From assembly GCA_013398295.1 (NCBI GenBank), contig VZSF01009862.1:186001-250000 (forward strand): 64,000 nt of DNA, written 5' to 3'. Under the pieces are notes generated by a model, which had not been told where the DNA came from, did not search any database, and saw only the letters and a list, made by a program, of their open reading frames with translations. Position 1 is the stretch's first letter, and each line of letters begins with the position of its first letter. This document shows positions 1 to 13,133 of the stretch, piece by piece. The stretch comes from Chionis minor (taxonomy: Eukaryota; Chordata; Aves; Charadriiformes; Chionididae). Made by a program: the position numbers and the translations under genes.

Positions 1-3000
1 GGCCTGGCAAAGAAAGATCCAAGCTACTTCATATATACCTCAAGCTACAGGACTTTCCACTTGGAGCTCAGAAACAGGTGATCTGCTTACAGTATAGTTA
101 ACTCTGCCACATGGAAGGCATCCATACTGAGATTTTGAAAGAGTGCTTTATTCAAATTTAAAGACAGGATGATTTCACTAAACTTGCAAAAGCTAATAGG
201 TAGCAACATCTCTACCTAAACTCCTGTCAACTTATCAGAAGTATAAGGAAGTAATTATACCCTTGGAAAACTTAAATAGGCAGGCTTTAAGTATTACACA
301 CTGAGGAAAAAAAAAAACAAACTTAACAAGTGTCTCAGGTGTTTCAGCTTCTGCATTCCACAATGCTCTCCTAGCTACCACACAGTCCCTGACCAGTCCC
401 TCACCTCTCAAGAAATTACTTTGAGGGTTTCATCTACACCAAAGCAGCACTACTTTGAGCACTACAATTCATATCCAATCTAGAACAACCCCAGGACAGT
501 TTACAGCAGCACCACCTGAGATTGTACAGGAAAAGATCTGTATGCTAAAGCCTCATTATCATACAGCAGAATCAATCCAGCCTAAATAAATATGCTCCTG
601 AAATCTTTGCACATTCCACATTTAGATACTACATACCTCTTCCGTGCCTGCAGATTCACCTAGATCCAAGTTTACATCCCACTGTAGACTCCTTTTGCCA
701 GACGACCACCCTTGCCTCAGCCTGCTACCTACCTACCGTGCGCAGCACAGCCTCACCATTAACGCTGAACAGGCCGATACAGCAGAAGAAACAGCAGTTT
801 CAGACTTACATAACCAGCCTGCCAAACCTACCCAGACTTCAGCCAACCATAAGCATCACCAAGTACTAATCCTATGTTTTACTAGACACACCTGGACGAG
901 GAAGATAATCACTCATGTTAGAAGAACAGGGACATTCAGAGCACACCACACCTAAATAGTAAAAGCAGTCAGAAACAAGATTAAGCATATCTGGCTGCCA
1001 GACACATCATAAAAGCAGCATGTACCTTACTAGATAAAGGCTGACAGAGCTGAAAGCATGAATGCTTTCCACAAGCCCCAGGACCCCTGTGATATTTAAC
1101 AAGTTCAAGGTATTAATAGAGCAACTTCCACAGAGGAAAACATCCTCCAATTTGGACAATTCCTCTATCCAAAACCATCCAACAAGTGAAGATTGACATA
1201 TTGTTGACAGGCACCTGGCTGAGCAGCGCTTGGAATTCCTGCCTGCAACTGCTGGCCAGCATATCTAGCCAGGCACAAAGTGAACAGAAACAACATCGCT
1301 GTTCTGTTTCACTGGCTAGTTTGTCAGCTTGACTCATCATTTGCTGAACACTTTATCCAGCCTCCTCTTTCCTCCTTCTTTCTGTTGGCCATTCTGGGAA
1401 AACACAACTACATGCAAGATTTCATGACAACCACAACAATTTAAGTTTCCACCCCTTACTTCCAGGACCTCCCCGATTTCCCTCCTCACCTTTAGCAGTA
1501 CGCAGCTTCCAAGTGATACAGTCTCCTAAGTTTTAGATAAGTAGACATGGAAGCATTGTACAATGCATCTTGCAACTCTTTAGTTTCCACTACACATATT
1601 CTTAATACTCAGTGTATTTCCTTGAAACATTATGGACTGCAAAGCAGATTTCAAGCACTGCTGACAGAATTTCTTACCTCTCAGAAGCCCACATAAATCA
1701 GGAGTTGTTCATGTGCCGACAGCATCAGGGGTAGATAAGGGAAAGAAAAACCTTGATGCTGTTAAGACTATGGCCCTGATTATTGACGAGCTACAACACA
1801 TTACAAAAAGTTTTCAACAGAGCAGAACTTCCCTTCCCAGCATGCTGCCACCTGAAATCTTAAAGGAGGGCATGACACAGAGCTCTTTGTTGAAAAACCA
1901 GGAAATCTAAGAGCTTTGCTGGTCCGAAATGGGACTGGGAATTTACATGTCTCCTCCCCCAGGTTTATTAGACCCAGAATTAAAAGGAAAAAAAAAAGGA
2001 GGCAGGAACAGAGCTGGTTTAAGGAACCCCTCAGAAAACCTTCCAAGCACAAGGACAGCCATGCGATCAACTGTAAAAGTTCAAGACGTGAGATGGAACA
2101 ACTCAAGTGATTTTGTCCTTTGCTGTTTAGAAATAGCAGTGCAGCCAGACACTAATACCCTGACCAACAAACTGTTATCCATACATCAGGCCCTTTCTGC
2201 ATTAAAAAAAATAAATCCCTCCCACAGGACAAAATGTCTTCTGAGATAAAGAAGTGAACATGTGAAGTTTAAGGGTCATTTATCATTCAGACTAGCCAAT
2301 ACAGTAGTGGAAACAGCAGCTGCCAGAACTTACTCTTCACTTAGTGGAACACCCAGGGAACTCAGTGCTGAGAGCAGGGTAAGGTGGTGTTCACACAACC
2401 ATCCAGCAGCTGTATGCAACACTCAGCTGCACCCACGGCATGGCAAAATGAACCAACTGGGTCACAACACCTCCAGCAAAGCTCATGGAAAAAGAATAAT
2501 CCACCTACACTATGGACAGCACTTTATCATCTTTACAGCTACCCCTTAGTTGACCTTTCCTGTCAGGTGCAGGACTGACATTCTTTTCTTAACAGTATAG
2601 TGCAACAGCTCCTGTTTACCATCACACAAACAAGCCTGTTGTAACAAGTACAGTGAAGAACATCTGCACTATCAGAACAATCCATACCAGAGACCTGGCT
2701 TGGCCTGCCACATTTTGAACAGGTTGCCCAGAGAAGTTGTGGATGCCCCATCCCTGGAAGTGTTTAAGGCCAGGCTGGATGGGGCTTTGAGCAACCTGTT
2801 CTAGTGAGAGGTGTCCCTGCCCATGGCAGGGGGGTTGGAACTTGGTGATCTTTAAGGTCCCTTCCAACTCTAACCATTCTATGATCTTCTGACTTCTGAG
2901 AGCATTTTGCCCCAGCTGCACAGAATTGAACATATTCTGAAGTTATCAGCATCACTGACACTTGCAGCAGGGACTGTATGTTGGTGTCATACAGCTATGT

Positions 3001-5620
3001 AAATTTAAGTGCTATCAGATGACTTGCAACAGTGATGCAAACCAGAGAAAAATGTCTGTGCCAGCTTATAAATTGTGACTGTACATGGTCACAGGCTTCC
3101 TATCCAAAAATTAATTTTCTCTTTGCCATAAAATAGATGCTTCAAGGACCAGGCAGCGGAGCTTGTCTTGGAAAAACACAACTACCTTATTCCAACTGGA
3201 CACTATGAAACACTCCCTTGTACTGACTAATGCAAGTGCTTGAATTAATTCTGTTAGTAACTACTTAAGATAAACAGACAGCAACAGCATTAACTTGGAA
3301 CAACCAGTACAGCTTCAAGCACCCCATTAGCTGCAGGAAAAGGCTCTTTAATTCCAGCATTGGCAAGAGCCTGACAAGAAAAGGTAACAAACTGTTTTCA
3401 GCTAAAGACAGAAATGGTGGACAGAGCAGAGCTTTGACATATCTAACAACAGATTAAGAAGTCAAGAGACTAGATTCAAAGTAAGGAAAAACTTTTAAGC
3501 AAGGATAATCTTAATTGTTGGAAGACTGTCACAACATGCACAAATCCATGGGTGTTGCTGCAGCTGTCTTAAAGCTCAAAGAGACAAGCCAGTTAAGATG
3601 AAAGAAGATGCAGATAAGAGCAAAGCAAGATAAACAGACATCAGCTATCAGCACAGTGATACTTAGCCCCAGTCTGAGGAAAGGAGAGGAATAAGTACAT
3701 ATTCACAATATACTATAAGCCTTGCCTTCAGGACCTTTAACTCCAAAACAGTAAGTATGATTTCCAGCTTGGCACATTTTCTGTCTGCATTAGTCAATTA
3801 AGAAGGGACAGGTGTCTAACCTTTGATCACAAAGATCTGATAAAACCAAGACTCTGAAGGAGAGCCTATTAACTAGTCCAGTACACAGCTTTACAAAGGT
3901 CAGATGTAGCTAGAGAAGCAGCCTGAAAATTTGTTACAAAAGAGCTTTGTAAAATGCTAAGATAGTTTTACAGCAAATGTTAACAACCATTAGTAGAGAA
4001 GAAGAAAGCACAATTATTTCAGCAGGGAGGTCATGACTGAATAGCTTTTACTTTCAAATGCAGTTTCATAGCAGCAGAAGAGGCACTCCAAACTGGACAA
4101 TCCAAACTGGATTTCAAGTTGCAATACAAAATACCTGCACCACACCAGCAGTTTTAGGAAAAAGCTACTTGGAAGCATTCAAGATAAGCTCTTCAAAGCC
4201 TACAGACTGTTAAACGTCTGTTCAGTATTAGTGTGCGTATCCTGAACTAAGGTTATTCTTGAAAAAAATGCACAGAGGAGGCTCACCACACTGCAGCTGA
4301 ATACGTTCATTCTTAATCATTACCAAAACAACAGCTATGCATCCCCCCTGTTAAGGAGCCCCCCACAAAACTCATCAACCCTTCTCTGTGCTCCATCAGC
4401 ACTCACCTAACATCACATCTCCTTTTCCCTAGGCACCAGCTAGGCTCAATTTAATACCAGAAGTGAGCTTTGCTTCCTTTTTAAGTACTCCGCTGAACAA
4501 AATCCTTTAGAATGTGAAAGAATTACATGAAGGCCTCTAAATAAGCCTGCTCCAAATCACACAGCAATAACGCAATAACTTATACATTTGACCTCCACTG
4601 CTTAAAGAAGAAAATAAAATCAGAGAGCCCCAAACCACAGACCATCTTTCTGAATGCTTGAGGCATTTACCAGAATGTAATCAACTCGAAGCATTCAGTA
4701 AGTCATCACTGGAAGGCTTCAGGCACGCCACATTTCAAACATGGAAACATTAACTTTTAACACATGGCTTCTGGCACATTTTAAGGAAATATTTATGGAC
4801 GCTGTCTTTGACCTACATGAATAAAGTTAGGGCTTCCAAATACCGCCAGAGGATCAGTATGAAAAACAAATCAGTGAACTGCTGGAACACTAACCAGAAC
4901 ATCAGATAGGTCTTAGGGATACTCGCATTCTGGAAGCAACACATTGCACATCTCGCTGCTCAGAACACAACCCATCTGGACAGCATTTCTCATCTTGAAG
5001 ATAAGCGCAGAGCTCCGCAATAGTTTTCGTCACTATTCTAGTGAAGAACCAAGGAAGCAGGAAGTTTCTTGTAACTAGTTTCTGTCATTGCCTAATTGAC
5101 ACCCACGTGGGTGACTAGCCAGTGCACTCCTAAGAGTTCACAGTGAACAACTGCCTAGGCAATGGCTATACAGCAACACAAACATAACCCTACAGGAAAA
5201 GGAAGAGCACCTACCAAACTGAAGAGTTCTTGCTACGTCTCAGCTGCATTCCTTTTAGGCAGCAGTCACCAAAGCATTTACTGAGCAGCCTTCAAATATT
5301 TCCTGTTTCGTGCAATGAGAAGCTGGGGTTTATTCGGCCCAGAGTTAGATGTATGGGCAAATAAATATAACAGTTATATTTTACTTTAGACAACACTCAG
5401 TTTTTACTGTTTTTTCATCTTCAAGCTGACTAAGGGCTCACAGAATGTAATTAGCATACCACCACTCTCCCTATATCACCCTCTGATCGACCACCTTTCC
5501 TCCTTGCTGCCTATCAATCATCTCATCGCTGCCCCGTGCTTTGCAATTATGTTTAAATAGTATCCTGGTCATTTTTTGAGGGTTTACTTTACCACTTCAG
5601 AGCTGCCCTGTAGCCCTTAC
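1..5620 (-). other. LRRC8A: Probable intron in the LRRC8A 5' region
   Basis: No coding exon is recognisable on either strand here. The open frames are short and carry no family signature. The sequence is AT-richer than the rest of the window and has scattered A-runs. By synteny (LRRC8A lies head-to-head with KYAT1 in human) it should be the intron between the non-coding first exons and the coding exons of LRRC8A, which would lie beyond base 1. A CR1 fragment lies at about 2695-2890. The gene assignment is inference from neighbours, because no LRRC8A protein sequence is present. Confidence 0.45.
2695..2890 (+). repeat. CR1 LINE, 3'-end fragment
   Basis: The stretch matches the familiar CR1 3' tail: a segment reading 'aacaggttgcccagagaag', then 'gatgccccatccctggaag', then 'ggtcccttccaactctaac', ending in the CR1 terminal 'attctatgatct'. 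It is about 200 bp, so heavily 5'-truncated as most avian CR1 copies are. Plus-strand orientation places the element's 3' end at the higher coordinate. The 5' boundary is approximate. Confidence 0.88.
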
Positions 5621-5746
5621 CCTGCAGCTGGGTTCTGCTATCTGCACTTCAGTTCTCTGTGCTGGAAGTGGATGATGTTCCTGTGTGCTGAATCCTGAGC
5701 GGGTGCTGAAGCGTTGCATTCCCCACACGCCATGGGAACAGCTTCC
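5621..5746 (-). other. LRRC8A: Non-coding 5'UTR exon, probably LRRC8A exon 2
   Basis: On the minus strand this 126-base segment is preceded by a pyrimidine-rich acceptor (ttcatttcag just above 5746) and followed by a strong donor (AGG|GTAAGG just below 5621). It lies 1.5 kb downstream of the leftward CpG-island promoter. No open frame runs through it, which fits an untranslated exon. Human LRRC8A also has non-coding 5' exons, from general knowledge of the gene. The splice sites are seen directly; the gene name is inferred from synteny. RNA evidence would settle whether it is used. Confidence 0.5.
5638..5733 (-). other. Upstream ORF of 31 codons in the 5'UTR exon
   Basis: The minus strand has an ATG in good initiation context (CCCATGG) at 5733. 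It is followed by 30 further sense codons and a TAG at 5638, all inside the candidate exon 5621-5746. The peptide begins MACGECNASA. If the exon is used, ribosomes would meet this ATG before the main LRRC8A start, which could lower translation of the main frame. No conservation data are available here. Confidence 0.4.
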
Positions 5747-6697
5747 CTGAAATGAAACAGATTATCAGCAGAAAAAATGGGATCGAGTTCACAGAGAGAT
5801 CACGTTATAGAAAAGCTTGGTAAAGGATGTCTAAGAAGCAAGGAACAACACAGGGAGTTACTGGGAACCAGAAAGAGACATCCTGATACCTGGAAAGATG
5901 GTAAGAGCTAAGTAAAACTCTTAAGAGGAAGGAATCTCCAATGTCTGTTATTCAAACAGAAGTTACGAACAAGCAGGTACTGCAGACCCAGCCAAAGGAT
6001 ACGCTGAATATTAATATTACAACAAAGTCTAAACTGGTAGAGACAGATTAACCTCCTGGAAGAAAGAGTAAGTTTTTTCAGATGGGGAAAAACAATCGAT
6101 GGCTTTACTACCTACTTTCTAGTCTGAACAGTTTGAGTTTTTTTAAAGTGTTACCATCAGGAATAGCTGAAAATGTAGATCATCTTCCTAAGCACTCTGG
6201 ACACAAGCAACTGTCCCCTCTCACCTCAACACATTATCTACCATTATTACCATATCTACTATTATACACATTATCTACCAACACGAACCTTTTTAAAGTG
6301 GCAGCAGTTTAGCACCATCAACAAGAATTAAAACAGCTTTTTTTTTTTCCCTTGCTTCCTGAATGTCAGCATGGGGCATGGGAAAACAGTCCAGGGCGCA
6401 GACCTAGGCTTTGAGAGAGAGATCTCAAGCGTCCAGCCTCCTCGCTACGTAGGAGAGGACTGCGGAACTTCAGAAAGCATTTTGTCAACAACAGGGGGGG
6501 AAAAAATGAAAAGGAACAGACATCGCTGGAGAAGGGGGGAATAAAAATAATAACCCATAGCGGTGAAGGTGCTGGAGAATACGTTCCTCCTGATCCCAAA
6601 GTTACCATGAGGCCTGAAGGATTTTGAGGCGAGACCCTCCATCATCAACGCTATTTTTACCCATAACAGCGCTGCGAAGGCCAGGTTTTAAGGCGAG

Positions 6698-6860
6698 NNN
6701 NNNNNNNNNNNNNNNNNNNNNNNNNNNNNNNNNNNNNNNNNNNNNNNNNNNNNNNNNNNNNNNNNNNNNNNNNNNNNNNNNNNNNNNNNNNNNNNNNNNN
6801 NNNNNNNNNNNNNNNNNNNNNNNNNNNNNNNNNNNNNNNNNNNNNNNNNNNNNNNNNNNN
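6698..6860. other. Assembly gap (163 N)
   Basis: There are 163 unresolved bases, directly followed by a long C run (about 6863-6879). A single N also sits at 7049. The gap lies at the edge of a CpG island, the usual place where GC-rich avian sequence drops out of assemblies. Part of the LRRC8A promoter region may be hidden here. Confidence 0.98.
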
Positions 6861-7460
6861 GGCCCCCCCCCCCCCCCCCTCCAACCACCTCCCCTCAGGC
6901 GACGGCCCAAAGCCGGGGCACCGCGGGGGCCGGCTCCGCCTCAGCCCCACACGCCCCGTCACACCACCACGGGCTTCCAGAAACAGAAAAGACATCCTCT
7001 ACGTGATATAAATTTTAAAATAAATAAATAAAATAATTAACCACCTTCNCGCCGCCCCGACCGTCCAGCACCCGGACGGCCGAGGGGAAGCCCGGCCGCA
7101 GCGCCCCGTCACCGCCGGCACCCACCTGGCCGCCTCAGCCCCCGCCCTCCCTCACACCGGCTCCGGCTCCTTTTGTTCGCCCCTAACCGCACCGCGGCGG
7201 CCACACCCCGGAACTGACCTCACCCGCCCGGCATGGCGGCCATCACCAGCCCGTCCCGCCGCTGCTAGCCGGGAGTGACGGAGGGCGCCGCCATCTTGGG
7301 AACGGGCATGACGACAAGGGCGCGGCGCCATCTTTGTGCGGGGCGCGGCCCAGGGTGGATGGGCGGCATTTATGGCGGGGGGTAATATATAACGAGGAGG
7401 GGAAGTTGAGGGCGGGGGCGCCATCTTGGTGCAGGGCAGGGCGCAAATTGGGGAGAGTCT
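6861..7460 (-). promoter_or_regulatory. LRRC8A: CpG-island promoter with repeated YY1-type motifs; probable LRRC8A first exon
   Basis: The segment is GC- and CpG-rich. Three CCATCTT(G/T) motifs on the plus strand (7291, 7329 and 7421) read AAGATGG on the minus strand. This is the YY1 core, typically found just downstream of transcription starts in the direction of transcription, so it indicates leftward starts at roughly 7310-7450. A donor-like site (GCGG|GTGAGG) on the minus strand ends a possible first exon at 7224. A TATA-like string lies at 7386-7392. Assignment to LRRC8A rests on synteny. Confidence 0.5.
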
Positions 7461-10400
7461 TAAAGGGGCCGGCACAATTCCAGCCTCGGGGCTGGGCAGG
7501 CGAAGGTGGGTGCTGCTGTGGCAGGACAGAACAACTTTGGAGTCCAGAATATTATTTTTGGAAAAAAAAAAATTAAAAAACCCTCTTTATTAAGGTTTAT
7601 GAGCCAACCACAATCAAGCCTCCTTTCATTATTTCATGTAATGTAATTCTATGTGCAGCAACTCCGTGTCACAGCCTGTGGCACTGAGGGACACTGAGGC
7701 AGCCTCTGTCCCTCAGGAAGGGCAGAGAGGAAAGCCAGGCTTGCCAAGGTCCGCTTCAGGCTGGTGTCACTGCTGGGAAAACACAGAAGGGTAAAAAACA
7801 ATAACCGCCATGCCCAGACATCACGTTGTTTCGGTTTTAGGCCCTCAGCAGATCGGTGGAGAAAATCTGGTTAACATCTTGCTGAATGCCTCAAAAAATA
7901 GTGGATACGACTACTATCAATATTTAAGGCTGGTTAACAATAAGAGAGCGAAAAACACGTACGTTGCAGCTTTTGCCACTTTTTCCTTAAGAACCAACCT
8001 ACGAGACGTTTCTGAAGTGGAATATTTTGAAAGCCCCGTTCTGTTTTTGTAACAGCAGTTCGCTGAACTAAGGCCACTGAAAAATACAGCGTTTGTTTCC
8101 TTGCAGCAGGAATAGTAACGCTGGTGAGTTACAGGGATATATCCAACAGTAGTTTTGTGGTACCTGAAAAGAGCAGGCTGATTCACTGATGGTTATTTTC
8201 ATTTGGCTGACTCATTGGAGGGCAGTGGGCAGCATCATTTTTTAAAAAATTCATAAAGGATGGTTCAAAGGCATTCATTATAATTTCATTAGTGTACAAG
8301 AGGCATTTCTGAGTGGTTAAGTGCAGCCAATTTTAACTTGTATACACCAGTGATCACTGCTACAGTAAAATAAGCATATCTGTGGCTTTCTAGGAACATT
8401 ATAGGTCTTAGCATCCTCCTGCAGCTGTAGGCACAGGACCTAGATCAAATGAGCTATGGTCCCACCTGCCAGGGAACAGACTCACCAGCCCAGTGCGATA
8501 GTTAGATCTTAAAAAAAAAAAAACCATCATTAAGAAGACTTGTTCGTGTCTAGATACAATCGTTAAATTAAAATGATGAGAAGAAAGAGAAGGTCCTAAT
8601 TTTCCTTGAGTTTTACAGTACAAACTCCAAGGTCAGATAGCGTCCTTTTCCTCGCTGGCTGGCATGCATGTTATCCAGCAATTTCTGGGGTACATCCAGA
8701 ATTTCAAGAGCTCATTAAGGTGAAGTTAGATGTTACTACTGAACTGATATAAAGGCCAAATCCAGCCAAAGAAGGTGGGGGCTTGTGCTCCTGTCCATCC
8801 CTTCTTCTCCAGCAGCAGGAGAAAATGGCAATGAGCTATTAGGTGGCTCAGGATCTGCTGTGTACATTCCTGTGAAAGCAGATGCAAGTTTTCCTTCCAT
8901 CTGTTTGTTTCAGTGTTTGAATTAAACAGAAGTTTATAAAACAAAGAGTTTGCATCTGCCTGCACTGACATTCCCTCCTGCTTAGTCATGGCAGGGATGC
9001 TGTGAGCACAGCGGCCGGATGCTGGGTTAGGATTTGGGAACCTTTGGTATAGTGGACGTCAGACACGTCTTTTCCCTGTGGCTCACTTTTCCTCCTGTGA
9101 AAGGGAGACAGTAATTACTCAGGAGAGCTACACGACCTGATTCATCAGTGCATGTACAGCCTTGTCACAAAAGGAGGAGGGAAGCCAAGGGAGGACAATT
9201 TGCTCTCTACACCTCATTTGAGCAATTGTCACCTCTAAAACGACTGATGAAGAGTTCAGTTCCTGCATCCGTGCACAGAAACCCCCACCCCCGCTGAAGC
9301 TGCTTATCTGTCTCCCTGCCCTTCCACAGCCCGGGGGTCGGATGCCACTTCAGAATCCTGCTTTAGGTTGTATCGTGACAGTAGGTCATTATCCTCTGAT
9401 GAACGTAACACTGGTGCCTTCACCTTCTGTACCTGTGATCCATTCTCTTCTCTAATGAGATGGAATTTTTGAGAGTGTCTGATGGACTTAAAAATCCATT
9501 TTTTTCAAAATGACTGAAGGCTTCACTCAAAGGAAAATTCCCAGCCATTGCCACGCCAAAGTAATTATAGCCATACCACAAACGTTATCCCGCTAGAATT
9601 ATGCCAGTATGAGCCTCCATCTGAACAATATGCTGGAATATTTTCCCAGGCAGACAAAATCCTCTGGCAGCTCTGGCTCCAAGCCTCGGGGAGGAAGGGA
9701 CCTGCTCCCAAACGCCCTCTCTTCCCTCACCCTGGTGCTTTAGAGAGCTACCCGAGATCTCCCGTTCCCCGGTACAATTTTCCCCATCTGAGTGTTGTAG
9801 CTCGACTCCTGCCTCCCTGCAGCCTCTCCGACTCCTCCCAGGAAGTCCCAGCTGCAGATGAAGCATTTCGGAGAGAGGGAGAGGGCGGCATGTGTGCAAA
9901 TGCAGCCTGGGCGGTTGTGCCAGACTTTCGCAGCGTAAAGCAGCGTGGCTCAGCTTGATGTAAGTCAGTTTTACCCCCCACCATCCCTTCCGGCAGCTGC
10001 CTTGTGCCTGTGCGTGTGTCCTTGCTGGCTGTCGCTGCTGCATTCGCCCGAGCTCCCGCTGTGGCATTGCACCGCACCGTATGACGGGTGCAGGGGGACC
10101 CTTGTCCCCAAAGCCCTTTGGGTGCACCTGCCAGCAGCCAGGCTGGCCAGCACCGTGGAGGTGCTTGGGGAGCACCAGGACGGAGGAGACGGCCGGTGTC
10201 CACCGGCTGGAGGGAAGGGGGTGGTGAGTGACCGGTCCCCGCAGTGATCTTTCAGCTGTCACCTCCAGAATCCTCACCGTGCTCCGAACCGTGCGCCCTG
10301 CCAGGGCGAGAGGTGCCCTGGCTCCTAGCTGGGAGCGTACCTACAGCACAGCTTGAAGTGCCCAACAACATGAGAGGCTCCCTGAGCCCTTCCCAGGCTT

Positions 10401-13100
10401 TTTGACTCTCTGGTGCCTGACCCTGATCCAAAACGGTGTCCAGGGCTGGGGAGGTGGGGCAGAGCCCTCTGCCACAGCCACAGCCGGTGGGAGCAGCACC
10501 CTGACCCCGATGCTGCCTCTAGCTCTTTGCAGGAGCCCTGTGCGCAGCTCTTACACCAGCTTTGCAGTTTCCTGTAATCCAGTGACGTCCTTTTAACTGC
10601 CACACTTCTGTTTTATCACCTGCAGGGTTAGTCCCCTCCTTTCAGCACTCATTTGCTTTGCACCCCAAAACAGTGTCCCCTCAGATCTCAGCGCCCGTTC
10701 CCGACATGCAGCTGTCCTGTGCACAGGGACAAAGTGGTTATTTCACAGTCTTGAGCTATATTATGCTGTGACTTCCTCTTTTTCCATAAATCGTGCTTTT
10801 TTTTTCCCACCTGGGTAAAAAGATGTAAAATCCCACTGGTGTAAGCTGGCAGCCACTTTGCACTTCTGTTAGAAATAACACAAAATGCAGAGGGGACTCA
10901 CATCCCGCATATAAGGATGAAAAGGGCACCTAGCAGTAGTGAGAACTTACCTGTGGCCTGGCCAGCTTCAAACCTGGTTTTATTTAATTTTTGGCCGCTG
11001 GGTAAATGAATCCATGGCTGGTCAAAACAAAGGTGCATGCGTCCTCCAGACTCACCACTTTTATCTAACAAAACGCTAACTTATTTTAGCTTAAATACTG
11101 TATGTTTAAGCAATGCTGTACAACAGTTAAGGGGACCTGAGATGAAGGAGCAGGCTATGTCAGGCAGAGAAGTTAATTTGTTTGGGGCCATGAAGGAAAG
11201 GTAAACACCAAAATCATTTTGCAGATGGAAACTGACATCTCAGTAATCAGCATAAAACTTGCAACTAAAGAGCTTGGATCTGCAGCAGCTGAGAGGCCAG
11301 AGATTCTCAAAAATAACAGCACTCTTGCTTTGATTTTTATTTTTTTTAGTAACTTTAAGAACAAGGAGGAGGAGAAGAGGTGGGTTTGTGTGGAGTAGGT
11401 TACTGTACATCCCTAAGGCCCCTCATTTCACTCGCCAGGCACAAGAGGCAGGGTGGCCAAACAGCCCTGCCAAGGCGCAGCCCCATCAGCGAAGAAGGTG
11501 GAAGTGCTGCAGGAGAGGAAGGGCAGAGGCAAGAGATGTCTGGGATCGATGAAACTGGATGGGAAGCTGATGGTGAATACTGAATTCCCAGAGAAAGCCT
11601 TCCTGCTGGTGTCTCCAGCTGGACTGGTGCAGAGGAAAGCAAGGGGACCCTGGAATTGGGGAGGGAGGAGGCAGAAGCCATGGTTGCCCTTGTGGTCCTG
11701 ACTTTGTGTGTGTCATGGGCACAAAGTACAATCCCAGCGCTGTTTGACATTGCAGTGACAATACACAAAGTGGCTTATTCCCCCTTTTCCTTTCTGTGGC
11801 AGCATAACCACAGCTTTGGGTCTGGACCTGTGCTGCATCCCCAGGTACATGGAGCATTTGCTTTGCCCCTGCAGCCGTGGAGCGATTATCTCACCCCTCT
11901 GCTTTGTGTCTGGGGGAAATGCAGGTCTGTGCCCGCAGGAGTGAGACAGCAGGAGCCGTGGCATGCTCAGGAGAGCAGGACCGTCTCTGCGTCATTTCTT
12001 GCTGGAGAGAAAGAGCAGCGCTGGATATAGCTCGTACACCAGAGAGGTATTGAATGCCCAGCACGACTGTTTCTGGCTGGCAGCCTGGTCCCTGGCTCAG
12101 GCTGCAGTGGTGTGGAACCCCGGGGGAGCTCACTGTCCAGGAGCTAGCCTTGGCAGTGATGGCAGATAGGGCACATCAGGAAAAGCCACGTTGCTCCAAT
12201 CTCCTCTGTACCCGCTTATTTCCAGGTAGCCTGTGTAAAGGGAACATCTCATAAGCAAGAGAATATCCTTCACACAGGAGAAAGCTCATTGTATGTGGGG
12301 TTGCCTTGTCTGACGGTCTCTTCTACTAAAGCCTCTTGGGTTGCAAAGTTCTTGGGAAATATCAGCATCCTTCTTGGGAGACACAAACATGCAGAGCAAG
12401 GAAATCACATGCAGCAGGTAGTCAGTGGGGGAAGGCTGTGGCCGCTAAGTCTTCTATATTTGCACTCAATTACCCTGTCTGGCTGCCAGGCAAATTGCAA
12501 CTGGAGAAACACATCGTTTGGTTTGGGGAGCAGAACAGGCCGAAACAGATTTGGGGGCTGCATGGCCCCAAGTGTGTGCTGCTCTCCAGCCTGATGGGCA
12601 GCCACCCATGGCAGTATCATGGGGATGGGATGGGATGGGGGGGATGTCAAAAGAAGGAAGTATTTATCATTTCCCTTCCTGAAAGGGCTGGAGCAGACAA
12701 AGTCTTTCCTCAGAACTGGGAATGTCTAGGCTTAAAGCACCTTCTTCCCACTGACCCCCATCACATTTGCTGTTAAATTCTGTGAACTGTGGCCAGCAGC
12801 AGCCCCACTGCAAGTGAACAGCACTGGGGCTGTTAATACTTCACCTGCAGCTATCTTTTACTTCCTAAACCATGAATCCTTCTGTTCCCACCAAAATCAG
12901 CTCAGACACCAGGTCTTGCTGACCATAATATCCATGAGCTTGTGCAGAAACAGCAAGGCAGGGGGCTGGGGGAGAGGAGCGGGGCTCCCCTAGACCCGGG
13001 GAGCAGTGACTTCTGCTCACCCTTGGCTGCCTGCCCGGCACCACGGGGGAGCGCAGAGTCCACCCGGTGCCCTCTGAAACACCGGGCTCCTCAGCAAGTT
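7461..13100. other. Intergenic stretch, no recognisable gene
   Basis: Open frames exist on both strands, including a 230-codon minus-strand frame at 9585-10277 and a 124-codon plus-strand frame at 11656-12030. None has a recognisable family signature, a plausible exon structure or a consistent neighbour, and they overlap each other in GC-rich sequence where stops are rare. A short GGGAT-type simple repeat lies near 12623-12645. The stretch separates the leftward LRRC8A promoter from KYAT1 and may hold regulatory DNA for either. Confidence 0.6.
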
Positions 13101-13133
13101 ATTTGCAAAGATCTCAAGTGAAGGCTGAAGCTG

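Noticed and set aside
7810..8052. 80-codon plus-strand frame starting MPRHHVVSVLG
   Set aside because: There is no recognised family, no exon partners and no conserved neighbour. It could be chance.
9585..10277. 230-codon minus-strand open frame in the LRRC8A-KYAT1 interval
   Set aside because: It overlaps other long frames on both strands in GC-rich DNA, has no recognisable domain, and has no splice or promoter context. Its length is explained by scarcity of stop codons.
11656..12030. 124-codon plus-strand frame with a hydrophobic start resembling a signal peptide
   Set aside because: The hydrophobic stretch is short, several other frames overlap it, and no family or splice structure supports a gene.
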